DNA of 64,000 nt from G965218495 sp965218495 (GTDB lineage Bacteria > Bacteroidota > Rhodothermia > Rhodothermales > Bin80), in contig OZ244626.1 of the NCBI GenBank assembly GCA_965218495.1, forward strand, positions 3,844,001-3,908,000. The letters run 5' to 3'. Of this stretch, positions 29,004-38,479 are shown in pieces. Every line of letters starts with the position of its first letter. The first letter of the stretch is position 1. The translations under genes and the position numbers were made by a program. The notes under the pieces are model-generated. The model worked only from the letters and a program-made list of their open reading frames with translations, did no database searches and was not told the DNA's origin.

Positions 29004-30343
29004 AATGCGGTGCACTTGGGATTTGCCCGCTTCAACCCGTGAGCGCGCGGACGGATTCTGCCGCCGGCCGAATTCGGCTAGGAGTCCGGGCCGCATAGAC
29101 TGGTGATTGCCCGAAAAAGGCCTATTGGGAGCAATATGCGGGTGCGTCAGGCTAACTGACGCAGTATAGCGGGTGAAAGTCCCGTGTCATGAAAGTTTAA
29201 CCAACTGCATGTCTCCGCGAGCCGTGCGTTGTCCCTCGTGAGGGTGATAGCGAAGCGTCGGTAGCGGCACGTGTGGCCAGGGCTAATGAGCACCGAAAAG
29301 GCTGTTGTCCGGGATGCCGAGACTTTCCGTATGGTCGAAGGCAACATCTGCTCCACCGCTATGGTGAGGAGGAGTGGAGTCCCGCGGTGTCCGAGAACCC
29401 AGGGACGCACGCATGTACTGTGTCGGGACCTGAGAGATCTTCACGCTGCTCTGTGGTCGTACAGAGCCGCAAAGGAAAGGGGGAAACCCCACAACTGGAG
29501 ATGTACGGCGTGAAGAAGTCAGACGAGGTAACAGTAGCTGTGAAGGCGGCGAACAAAAGGCCACACGGCCCTGCGGAGTCGCTGGAGCGAAGGACCTCGC
29601 CCAAGGGGAAGCCGAGAGACTCCTACACTGACCGGACGCAGGACCGGGCACAGGTGTCCCATGGATTCAATCGGTTACGTCAATTCGTCAGACGGAAACC
29701 CAAGGAGCGTCTCACAACGTTACTGCACCATATCCATGTCCCTGCGCTACGCTACGCGTTCTACTCGTTGAAGAAGAACGCGTCGGCTGGTGTGGACGGC
29801 AAGACATGGCACGCGTATGCGGAAGGGCTGGAGGGCCGCTTGGCCGACCTGCACGACCGTGTGCACAGCGGAGCGTACCGGGCGACACCATCGCGGCGGG
29901 TATTCATACCCAAGCCGGATGGTAGACAGCGACCACTCGGCATAGCGGCATTGGAGGATAAGATCGTCCAGGCCGCCGTGGTGATATGCATCCTGACTCC
30001 CATCTATGAGGAGGAGTTTCTGGATTTCAGTCATGGCTTCAGGCCGAAGCGGAAAGCGCATGATGCGTTGGATGCCGTGGCCTACGTAGTTGAACGTCGG
30101 AAGGTCTCCTACGTGGTGGACGCCGACATTCAAGCCTTCTTTGATCAGGTTGACCAGCGCTGGCTCGTCCGGTTCCTGGAACATCGGATCGCGGATAAAC
30201 GGATCATTCGGCTCATTATCAAATGGCTGAAGGCGGGCGTGATGCAAGATATTATAGTAAGGGCCGGGGAGGGGGCACAGGCTATTTTGCCTGCGAGGCG
30301 CAGGCGTCTGGACTTCATCCTTCTCCATAGACCTTACAATCCC

Positions 30344-31486
30344 ATGAACCCCACCATTGGTGCCATCCCTACCCAGAAGTCGATCTTCGTCGGGCTGGAC
30401 GTACATAGAGACACGATCGCGGCGTGCGTATACGATCCGGCTTCGAAGACGGTATGTCTGGAAGTGGAGCTGCCCAGCGACGACAGGGCCAAGCTGCGTA
30501 AGCTTATGGCCCGTATTCGTGGTTCCTTTGGCGAACCCCGGTGTTGTTACGAAGCGTCCTCGTGTGGCTACACGCTCTACAGAACGCTCACTGAGGACGG
30601 AGTCTCCTGTGCGGTCATTGCGCCCTCGTCGATTCCACGGCGTGCGGGTGATCGTGTCAAGACGGACCGTCGTGACGCGGAAAAGTTGGCCCGGTACTAC
30701 GCGGCGGGCCTACTGACGGCGATTCACACCCCTGACCCATCGTTCATCGCCACCCGTTCGCTGGTGCGCCGTCGGGTCGCCCTGGTCGAAGACCTGAGCC
30801 GCACCAAACAGCGCGCCGTGCTCTTGTTGCAAAGCCGCGGGCATGTGTACCGGGCGGGCAGGAACTGGACGCAGAAATTCTGGCGGTGGCTGGAAGGCCT
30901 TGTGCTTGACCCCGTCGATGCGTTCACGCTGCAGAGCCTTTTGAGCCAGCACCGTATGCTCGAAGCCCAGATTCGGGAGGTTGAGCAACAGATCGAAGAA
31001 GAAGCGCAGAAGGCACGCTATCAGCGCACGGTGCAGGTGTTGCAAGGCTTCCGGGGCATCGGGCTGTTTACGGCGATGCAGTTGACTTGCGAAATCGGTG
31101 ACATTCGGCGTTTTGCACACCCGAAGGCTCTGATGGCGTATCTGGGACTGGTGCCGAGGGAGCATTCCTCGGGCCACCGCACCCGGCGCGGATCCATCAC
31201 GAAGGCGGGCAGCACGTACGCACGCAAGGCCTTGATCTCTGCGGCCTGGAAGTATACCCACCTGCCCCGGCGTAGCCTGGCGCTGCAACAGCGCCAGCGC
31301 CACTGCGCTGCGGAAGTGGTTTCCATCAGCTGGAAGGCCCAGCGGAGACTGCACCAACGATACCGCGGCCTGATTCAGCGCAAAGCGCCCATGAAAGCCA
31401 TCGTGGCCCTTGCGCGCGAACTCGTGGGCTTTCTCTGGGAAGCCCTGCAGACGGTGCCGCCGACACCATTGGCCCATGCGGCGTAA
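30344..31486 (+). CDS. IS1111-type DEDD transposase/recombinase, copy 1
   Basis: 380 residues from ATG 30344. The N-terminal RuvC-like DEDD domain is IFVGLDVHRDTIAACVYDP, then YEASSCGYTLYR and VKTDRRDAEKLARYY. A coiled-coil linker is followed by the Transposase_20 domain, LQGFRGIGLFTAMQLTCEIG and GSITKAGSTYARKALISAAW with the catalytic Ser. It is nearly identical to the 52798 copy. The enzyme recombines its circular element into targets, using a guide RNA in described IS110/IS1111 members. The frame is intact, so it may be active. Confidence 0.93.
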   Translation: MNPTIGAIPTQKSIFVGLDVHRDTIAACVYDPASKTVCLEVELPSDDRAKLRKLMARIRGSFGEPRCCYEASSCGYTLYRTLTEDGVSCAVIAPSSIPRRAGDRVKTDRRDAEKLARYYAAGLLTAIHTPDPSFIATRSLVRRRVALVEDLSRTKQRAVLLLQSRGHVYRAGRNWTQKFWRWLEGLVLDPVDAFTLQSLLSQHRMLEAQIREVEQQIEEEAQKARYQRTVQVLQGFRGIGLFTAMQLTCEIGDIRRFAHPKALMAYLGLVPREHSSGHRTRRGSITKAGSTYARKALISAAWKYTHLPRRSLALQQRQRHCAAEVVSISWKAQRRLHQRYRGLIQRKAPMKAIVALARELVGFLWEALQTVPPTPLAHAA

Positions 31487-31746
31487 GCATGCCTGAAACA
31501 TTTCTGAGAAAAGCTATGGGAAAAGGGGCCCTGAGCACGGATGGAGAATCCATGCCCCCTCTTTGCGATAGCCCTTGTGGTGAGCGCGCGATGCAAGATT
31601 ATGGTAGCTCCCGACGAATTCAATATCATGCGTTACGGCCAGCACTGCTGGCTTAGCACGCGGACACCAGGTAATATAAAAAGCGGACACGCGCTTCGTA
31701 ACGTAGTGGTCCGTTATTCGTTACCTAAACCGCAGGGAGGCCCCCA

Positions 31747-32841
31747 ATGCAGAATCGGATTTACCTTGGCCTGGACGCCCACGCCAGCCATTGTGTCCTC
31801 GGAGGTATGGATACGCGTGGCAAGTTGGTGTTACGGGAGAAGTTTCCACTGACCGAAGGCAACCTGATCAGCCAGATCGTAGCCGTGAAGGCAAAAGAAA
31901 AGCTTCTGGTGTTCGAGGAGTCCACGCTGGCCACATGGCTGGCGGGACTGCTGCGGGAATACGTGGACGAGCTCACCGTGTGTGATCCGCGCCAGAACGC
32001 CCTGATCAGCAAGAGCGCACGCAAGAGTGATCAGGAAGATGTCTACAACTTGTGTCGCCTGTTACGACTGGGTGAGCTGAAGCGCGTCTATCATGCGGAG
32101 GACGATCATCGGGTGATCTTCAAGGACGCCGTTCAACACTATCTGAGTCTTCGGGACGAGCAGGTGAGTCTTAAAAACAAGGTCAAGGCGAAGTATCACC
32201 GTGCGGGTGTGCTACAGGTGGATGGAAGGCACGTCTTTACCAAGAAGCACCGCGACCACTTTCTGGCCAAGGTGCCGGATAAGACCCGCCGCAGCATGCT
32301 GTCTCACTTGTACGCAGTCCTGGACGCGGCGACTGACGCTCAGGGTATGGCACTGCGCACGATGCTCGCGTGTGGGAAGCGGTATTCGGAGATCGGGGAA
32401 TTCATGAAGATGCCCGGCGTGGGACCGATCGGCGCCCACGTCTTTGACGCATTTATCCAGACGCCCCATCGGTTTGCGACCAGGCAGAAGCTCTGGCGCT
32501 ACTGCAAGCTCGGCATCGTGGATCGCAGCAGCAACGGAAAGCCCTTGATGTACAAGCGGCTTGATCGCGCTGGCAATGGCGAATTGAAGGCCATGAGCTA
32601 TCGCGCATGGTTGACGGCTGCGCGCGATGACGGCCGCGCAACGGAGCCCAATGAGGTGTGGCGGTTCTATTCGGCCTCGTTGGTCAACTCGGGTTACAAC
32701 GCCACCCATGCACGGCTCAATACCCAGCGCAAGATCCTGGCGGTGCTCTGGAGCATCTGGAAACGAAACGTAGCCTATAGCCCAGCCCTATTCCACAACT
32801 CGACCCAAACCGTAGCGGAAGTGCGTAACGCGGCCCCTTGA
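31747..32841 (+). CDS. IS110-family transposase (DEDD type)
   Basis: 364 residues. The start ATG 31747 has GGGAGG upstream. The RuvC-like domain begins MQNRIYLGLDAHASHCVLGG, with VFEESTLATWLAG and SARKSDQEDVYNLCRLL. The C-terminal domain has FMKMPGVGPIGAHVFDAFIQ and KLWRYCKLGIVDRSSNGKPL. It is divergent from the IS1111 transposase next door. It probably needs a guide RNA encoded in its noncoding ends. Confidence 0.9.
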   Translation: MQNRIYLGLDAHASHCVLGGMDTRGKLVLREKFPLTEGNLISQIVAVKAKEKLLVFEESTLATWLAGLLREYVDELTVCDPRQNALISKSARKSDQEDVYNLCRLLRLGELKRVYHAEDDHRVIFKDAVQHYLSLRDEQVSLKNKVKAKYHRAGVLQVDGRHVFTKKHRDHFLAKVPDKTRRSMLSHLYAVLDAATDAQGMALRTMLACGKRYSEIGEFMKMPGVGPIGAHVFDAFIQTPHRFATRQKLWRYCKLGIVDRSSNGKPLMYKRLDRAGNGELKAMSYRAWLTAARDDGRATEPNEVWRFYSASLVNSGYNATHARLNTQRKILAVLWSIWKRNVAYSPALFHNSTQTVAEVRNAAP

Positions 32842-32966
32842 ATGCGCTTGCCCTACCACCGCTGGCGGATCCGGGTAGCCGAGGAATGCTCCACTATCAG
32901 TCTAGCACAGTTGCCGGAAGCTCTACACCAGGTTAGCACCTCGGCCTTTAAGCCCAATATGACACT

Positions 32967-33428
32967 AGATGCCGGAACCTACATGGTATCCTGCAATCTC
33001 CAAAACGAGAGTGGCAGACGTACAGCCCGCGCTGCCGTCATGCAAATCCGCATAACGGACAGTGGTAGGAAATCGCACTGAAAGATCGCCAAAAGCACCA
33101 CGCACGACGACCGCACGGAAAAGGGTAGCACGTGTCCTGTAAAATCGCACTTTTTTACGGGACGGGATACGAATGGCTTGATTTTACTTTTTAAACGAGA
33201 TGCCGGAACCTACATGGTATCCTGCAATCTCCAAAACGAGAGTGGCAGACGTACAGCCCGCGCTGCCGTCATGCAAATCCGCATAACGGACAGTGGTAGG
33301 AAATCGCACTGAAAGATCGCCAAAAGCACCACGCACGACGACCGCACGGAAAAGGGTAGCACGTGTCCTGTAAAATCGCACTTTTTTACGGGACGGGATA
33401 CGAATGGCTTGATTTTACTTTTTAAACG
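32967..33428. repeat. Tandem 231-bp duplication at the 3' end of the IS110-family element
   Basis: Two direct copies, 32967-33197 and 33198-33428, appear identical on reading. Each contains the hairpin GTCCTGTAAAA / TTTTTTACGGGAC and a repeated AAATCGCACT word. They lie between the transposase stop and the element's right end. Confidence 0.92.
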
Positions 33429-34707
33429 AGACTGATAAGCCGTCGAAGATGCCAGGGCCTCTTTTCCCATAGCTAGCTCATGAAGATCATGTGAATTTAC
33501 CGCACACATATCACCGCCCCCTTGACCCGGTCCTTACTACACCAGAGGGACAATGGCAGGCGACCCCACGGGGAACGCCGCAAGGCGCGGTGATTTCACC
33601 GATCCTTGCCAACATCTATCTGCATTACGTACTGGACCTGTGGTTCGCGAAACGATGGCAACCGAAGAGGGCCGGAGGGGAGGCCTACATCATCCGTTAT
33701 GCGGATGATTTTGTGCTCGGCTTCCAGTACAGAGCGGATGCGGAACGATTTCTACGCGATTTGCGGCAAAGGCTCGACAAGTTTGGGCTGTGTCTGCACC
33801 CCGACAAGACCCGCCTGATCGAATTCGGGCGTTTCGCGGCGGGAAATCGCAGGAGACGGGGCGAGGGGCGTCCGGACACGTTCGACTTTCTGGGGTTCAC
33901 GCATTACTGCAGGACCACCAGAGGAGGGCGTTTCGGGCTGGGCCGCAAGCCAATAGCCAAGCGCATGTCGCGTAAGCTGACGGGCTTGTACCAGATGCTG
34001 AAACGACGCATGCACGAGGATGTGCGCGCAACGGCACGATGGCTGGGGAGCGTCCTTAGCGGGTGGCTGAACTACTATGCCGTCCCAACGAGCTTTCGTT
34101 ATCTGAAACGTTTTCGCCGACGACTGCACAGGTTGTGGTACAAAGTACTGCGCCGCCGGTCCCAAAAGGACCGCACCTCAAGGGAGCAGCTGGATAAGCT
34201 GGCTGCGGCGCATTGGCCGAAACTCCGTATACGCCATCCATGGCCGGATCGTCGTTTTAGCGTCACGCACTACGGTGCAACCCGAGGGAGGAGCCGAGTG
34301 CATTAGCGTGCACGCTCGGATCTGTCCGGGGGGCCCGGGGAAACCTGGGTCCCTACCGGTGTGCCAGGCATGGCCAACAGCTTGGAGGTGAAAGTCCTCT
34401 ATCCAGCCAGATGACGGCGAAGGATTAGCGAAGCGCAAGGGCGTCGCCGCGAGGCGGGGTCTGAAGGAAGCGTGTAGCAAACCCGCGACCTGATGAACAA
34501 GAACCGAATACGAGGCCTACCCGATCGGACGAGCGAGCCGGTTATCGCAAAGTCCGCGTCATCTATGCGTCGGGGTGGTACATTCGGCAGGTGTGCGGGG
34601 AAGGCGGTTGGTCTTACCCTGGGAGATCTGCGTTGTGTCCGGCCAAGCCGGACTGAACGTGCCGTAAGGCATGTGATCGCAACGCAGAAGTCAGCAGAGG
34701 GCATACT

Positions 34708-36255
34708 GTGTGCTGGGCAGCGCCCAGATCAGGTGGGTTCAAATCCCACTGGCGCCCGGATAGGGGGTGCCATATCCAAAGACGGGGGTAGTGCCTCGTC
34801 GGCCGGGATGTACCGATAAGCAAAGGTCTAAACGGGCACCGAGTTGGAAACGACGGAAACAGCCAAGACAGGCGCTAAGTCGGGACATTGTCGCGAGACA
34901 ACCGGAGGGCAGGGTGTCCACCGCGAGGTGGAATCTGAAGGGCTTGAGGAGCAGTACCGGGCCGTAGTCAAGGGGGCGACCCCATGGACGAATCGGTCGG
35001 CCAAAGACGGGGCAAGGTCGAGCCGGCAGTATGACGGCGAAGGCGTTCTTATCCACCCGTCGAACCAAGGTGTGTGCGAACGGCACGGTACGGAAGATCT
35101 GGATGTGGTGCGCCAGGCTAACTGGTGCTTTATAGGGGGTGCAAGTCCCCCGTTGCGAAAGACTAACCATCTACGCATCCCCTCGAGCCGTGCGTTTGTT
35201 CCCGTGAGGGTGCAGACGAAGCGTCGGCAGAGGCGCGTGTGGGCGGGGCTAATGAGCACCGAAAGAATCATTGTTCGGGATGCCGAGGCTTTCACATCGG
35301 TCGAAGGCAATACCTTCTTCGCCGCTAGCGGTGAGGCGCAGGAGGGTCCCGCGGTGTCTAAGAACCCAGGCACGCACGTATGTAATGCACCGGGACCTGG
35401 GAGGTCTCTCCATTGCCCAACCCCTCGGGGAGGGCCGCCAAAGCGTAGGCTAAATGCTGATCAGAGGATGCACGGTGGAGAGAAATCAGACGCGATGATA
35501 GTAGCTTTGAAGCCGGCGAACAAAGCGTGGGTGCCCACGTGGCGGAGCTGGTGGAGCGAAGCGTCGCGCCCAAGGGGAAATCGCGAAGCCCTGCACGTAC
35601 CGGACACAGAGCCGGATTCTGCGTGTCCCATGGGGTGGACCGGTTACGGCTGCGGGTCGGCTTGCCGACTTGCTAACGTCATGCGCGCTGGCGCTACCCA
35701 AGGGAGGAGCCGGATGCGTTAGCGCGCACGTCCGGATCTGTGCGGGGCCCCCGGGGAAATCCGGGGGCTACCGCGATACCCCAGGAGGGCTCGTCACGTT
35801 CCCGGGTGGCACCGGGATAACAGCCCCTATAACCCGTAAGGGGAAGTGGGAACGGATGCGTGGCGAGTCGTCGGACGGCTGCATAGTACCACAAGCCCGT
35901 CGAAAGTCGGGTGACCGCGCAAGCGGCGGCCGGGTGGGTCGGGGAAGGCAGTCGGCAAAGGTGGTTTGGAATGGAGAGATTGCGATCAGCGAGTAAAGTC
36001 GATGAGGTGGAACAGTTCCTTTAGTGAAAGACCCGTACATCATCGGCTGAGGAGACTGTCGCATTGGGCACAATCCAACAGGGGAGAGGAAGGTCTACAC
36101 CACAGTGGAGTACGGCCATGTACGATTGATTCCACTGAAACCTTCCTTGAACCCTCGACGAGACACCTTTGTGAAAGCGGCTTACGGGAAAACCGTACGA
36201 GCCGTTTGAGCGGCGGACGGAGGTTAGCCCTTCGGGGCGCCTCCTCCGACCCGAC
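34708..36255 (+). mobile_element. Group II intron C, without an ORF, invaded by intron A copy 3
   Basis: It starts GTGTGCTGGGCAG and ends CCCGAC. Removing it gives GGGCATACT-AGTCGGCAT, the same length as GGGCAAAGT-AGTCGGCAC in intron B copy 1, which fixes both boundaries. Domain V is canonical at about 36173-36207: AAAGCGGCT, GAAA tetraloop, two-base CG bulge, AGCCGTTT. No maturase is present even after discounting the inner intron (35108-35771), so it must be helped in trans. Confidence 0.87.
35108..35771 (+). mobile_element. Group II intron A, copy 3, without an ORF, inside intron C
   Basis: It starts GTGCGCCAGGCTAACTGG and ends with domain V (GAGCCGGATGCG..CGTCCGGATC, about 35707-35740), domain VI and CTAC. 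It is 664 nt, with the same compact architecture as copy 1 (9471) and no maturase. Its 3' exon again begins CG. Confidence 0.87.
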
Positions 36256-36313
36256 AGTCGGCATAGCCGATGAAGGCCCGAACAATGGACAGGGGTAGTA
36301 GGACGGGAAGCTC

Positions 36314-37765
36314 ATGCGACCAATGCGGCAGAATATCCAGCTAACGCTGCCTTTCACGTGGGACAGCCCCGGTGAATCCGGTGGAGCCCATGAGGAAGGG
36401 ACCGAAGTTCGCGCGGCGCAACCCGAAACCGAACTCCCGGCACGTGTGCGGGGACCGTCGATGGAGGCGGTCGTGGAACCCCGCAACTTGAAGAGTGCGC
36501 TGGCGCAGGTACAGCGCAACAAAGGGGCCCCTGGCGTAGACGGGATGACCGTCGCCGAACTGGGATCCTACCTGCAGACCCACTGGAACGAGATCATTTC
36601 TCAGCTTCTTGAAGGCCGGTACACGCCGCAGGCGGTGCGACGGGTGGAGATTCCCAAGCCATCGGGTGGCGTTCGCGTCCTGGGTGTGCCGACGGTTCTT
36701 GACCGGTTCGTGCAGCAGGCGTTGCTACAGGTATTGCAGGAGGACTGGGACGAGACGTTCTCGGAGGCGAGCTACGGGTTTCGGCCCGGACGCTCCGCCC
36801 ACCAGGCGGTAGCGCAGGCGCAGGAGTATGTCGCGCAGGGCTACCGTATCGTCGTGGACATGGACTTGGAGAAGTTCTTCGATAACGTGAATCACGACAA
36901 GCTGATGGGACTGGTGGCCAAGCGGGTGACGGACCGGCGCATACGCAAGTTGATCCGCGCGTTTTTGACGGCGGGGATGCTGGCGAGCGGGCTGGTCAGT
37001 CAGCGGGTCAAGGGAACGCCGCAGGGCGGGCCGCTATCGCCGCTGTTGTCTAACGTGATGCTGGATGTGTTGGACAAGGAATTGGAGAGACGGGGACACC
37101 GCTTTGTCCGTTATGCCGACGACTGTAACATTTATGTACGGTCGCAGCGTGCGGGGGAGCGTGTGATGGAGAGCGTGACCCGATTTCTTGCACGGCGCCT
37201 AAAGCTGAAGGTTAACACGACCAAGAGTGCGGTAGGGGACATAGCCGTCCGTTCGTTTCTGGGCTTCACCTTCACGCGTGGGCCGGTGCCCCGTCGGTGC
37301 ATCGCGCCGAAGGCCCGGCAGCGCCTGAAGCAGCGGGTCCGGGAATTGACGCGCCGTACGCGTGGCGTGCGTTTCCGTCAGGTCATCGCAGAGCTGTCCC
37401 GCTACCTTCGTGGCTGGCGGGGCTACTTCGGCTACTGCGAAACGCCTTCCGTCCTGCGCAGGCTGGACGGCTGGATCCGTCGTCGGTTGCGGGCCTATCT
37501 GTGGCACCAGTGGAAGACTCCACGGCGCCGCTATCGGGCGCTACGCCGGTTGGGTGTGCGGCATCCATGGGCGGCGACGCTTACCGGCAGCGGACACGGT
37601 CCCTGGCGGCTCAGCCTTACCCCCGCCCTATGCTATGCACTCCCCAATGCGCTCTTCGCTGAACTCGACCTGGTGTCCTTGGCATCCAAGCCGGTTCGCT
37701 CAAGTCCATTGAACCGCCGTGTACGGACCCGTACGCACGGTGGTGTGGGAGGGTGGGGGCCGTGA
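36314..37765 (+). CDS. ltrA: Group II intron B reverse transcriptase/maturase
   Basis: 483 residues, complete. RT blocks: RNKGAPGVDGMTV, IPKPSGGVRVLGVPTVLDR, SYGFRPGRSAHQAV, VDMDLEKFFDNVNHD, KGTPQGGPLSPLLSN, catalytic RYADDCNIYV. A thumb and the maturase (GIIM) domain (YLRGWRGYFGYC) follow. There is no HNH endonuclease; the C-terminus (ALPNALFAELDLVSL) fits introns of this class. It reverse transcribes and aids splicing of intron B. It may also serve the deleted copy at 10135. The intron around it is broken by IS4, but the protein is intact. Confidence 0.93.
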   Translation: MRPMRQNIQLTLPFTWDSPGESGGAHEEGTEVRAAQPETELPARVRGPSMEAVVEPRNLKSALAQVQRNKGAPGVDGMTVAELGSYLQTHWNEIISQLLEGRYTPQAVRRVEIPKPSGGVRVLGVPTVLDRFVQQALLQVLQEDWDETFSEASYGFRPGRSAHQAVAQAQEYVAQGYRIVVDMDLEKFFDNVNHDKLMGLVAKRVTDRRIRKLIRAFLTAGMLASGLVSQRVKGTPQGGPLSPLLSNVMLDVLDKELERRGHRFVRYADDCNIYVRSQRAGERVMESVTRFLARRLKLKVNTTKSAVGDIAVRSFLGFTFTRGPVPRRCIAPKARQRLKQRVRELTRRTRGVRFRQVIAELSRYLRGWRGYFGYCETPSVLRRLDGWIRRRLRAYLWHQWKTPRRRYRALRRLGVRHPWAATLTGSGHGPWRLSLTPALCYALPNALFAELDLVSLASKPVRSSPLNRRVRTRTHGGVGGWGP

Positions 37766-38479
37766 GGCATAAGCGCTAACTTGTTCTATTACTGGGGAAA
37801 TAGCGTTCAATTTGGTTAGTTCTAGCTCTTGGAGGGGCAACCAACATTCCCGAGATTTCGGGCCATTGCTCGATCATTTCGGCCAAGGAGTATCCCGGCT
37901 CAACCGCCCGCGTGACTTGGTTGAGGGCGAACTTGAATTCCCTCCATGTACTGGGTGTGCGCCCGCACATCATAGCCCCAGGGGGAAAGTGTCCGTGCGT
38001 GACGGACGATCTTTTCGGTCAACAGCGCGACCAGTAACTTCCCGTATAGCCACGCTTTCGCGCTCTCGTCATCGAACTTCGGCAGGTGGCCCAGCTGGGC
38101 TAACGATTTGAAACGCTTGAACACCAGTTCAACCTGCCAGCGTAGTCGGTACCACTCGAGCACAGCGGTCGCTGAAAACTTCTCCGTTGGGAAGGTGGTG
38201 AATAAGATGACGTACCGGGCGTAACGCAAGGTTTCTTCCCGTGGCTTCTTTCCCTTCCGCTGAGCAGTCTGATAAATCTTGGTATGCGCCTCTTCCATCG
38301 CTTCATCCGTTTTACGAAGCGCACAGATACGGCCCTTCACGGGGATCTCTGCCTTAACTGCTGCGGCCCAGACTCCCACAGCCCCAGCCTGCTGTAAGGA
38401 CTCCACCGACGCTAACCCGCATCGCTCAGCAAGCTCTTGAATCGCCATAATTCGGGGCGTCTGTAGGCAGTGGGTCACG

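Larger units (their letters stand above)
31671..33432 (+). mobile_element. Second IS110-family element nested in the IS1111 element
   Basis: Comparison with the uninterrupted copy at 54120-54140 (CACCAGTTTGATAAGCC) shows that this element splits CACCAG from TGATAAGCC. It starts GTAATATAAAAAGCGG, carries one transposase and ends with two tandem 231-base copies of its 3' noncoding region. It is distinct in sequence from the host element. Confidence 0.8.
30249..33545 (+). mobile_element. IS110 family, IS1111-type element, copy 1, itself interrupted
   Basis: The ends match the copy at 52703-54237. Subterminal inverted repeats TAGTAAGGGCCGG (30255-30267) and CCGGTCCTTACTA (33527-33539) sit a few bases inside the ends, the hallmark of the IS1111 group. 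It lies inside the intron A maturase gene. A second IS110-family element (31671-33432) is inserted in its 3' noncoding part. No target duplication is expected for this family and none was seen. Confidence 0.85.
29501..34306 (+). pseudogene. Group II intron A reverse transcriptase/maturase, interrupted by IS1111-type element
   Basis: The N-terminal part (29501-30248, start MYGVKKSDEV with GGAG upstream) has RT blocks 0-4: KNASAGVDGKTW, IPKPDGRQRPLGI, GFRPKRKAHDALDAV, VVDADIQAFFDQV. After the insertion the frame resumes near 33548 with GQWQATPRGTPQGAVISP, the catalytic RYADDFVLGF, then thumb and maturase X (WLNYYAVP) to the stop at 34306. Joining GVMQD to GQWQATP gives a continuous RT, so the insertion is the only visible lesion. 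No HNH endonuclease domain follows. Confidence 0.9.
29142..34356 (+). mobile_element. Group II intron A, copy 2, maturase-bearing, interrupted by insertion sequences
   Basis: It starts GTGCGTCAGG, with the same 5' domain as copies 1 and 3. It has domain V at about 34292-34324 (GAGCCGAGTGC / GCACGCTCGGATC), a domain VI hairpin and a 3' end in CTAC at 34356. It encodes the maturase split at 30248. This is the only copy of intron A with protein-coding content, so it is the likely past source of the protein that moved the others; the protein is now interrupted. Intron B begins two bases (CG) later. Confidence 0.88.

Noticed and set aside
34731..34758. A tRNA-like T arm (GTGGGTTCAAATCCCAC) inside intron C
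   Set aside because: No matching acceptor 5' strand or anticodon arm lies upstream; the position matches the second hairpin of a group II intron 5' domain.
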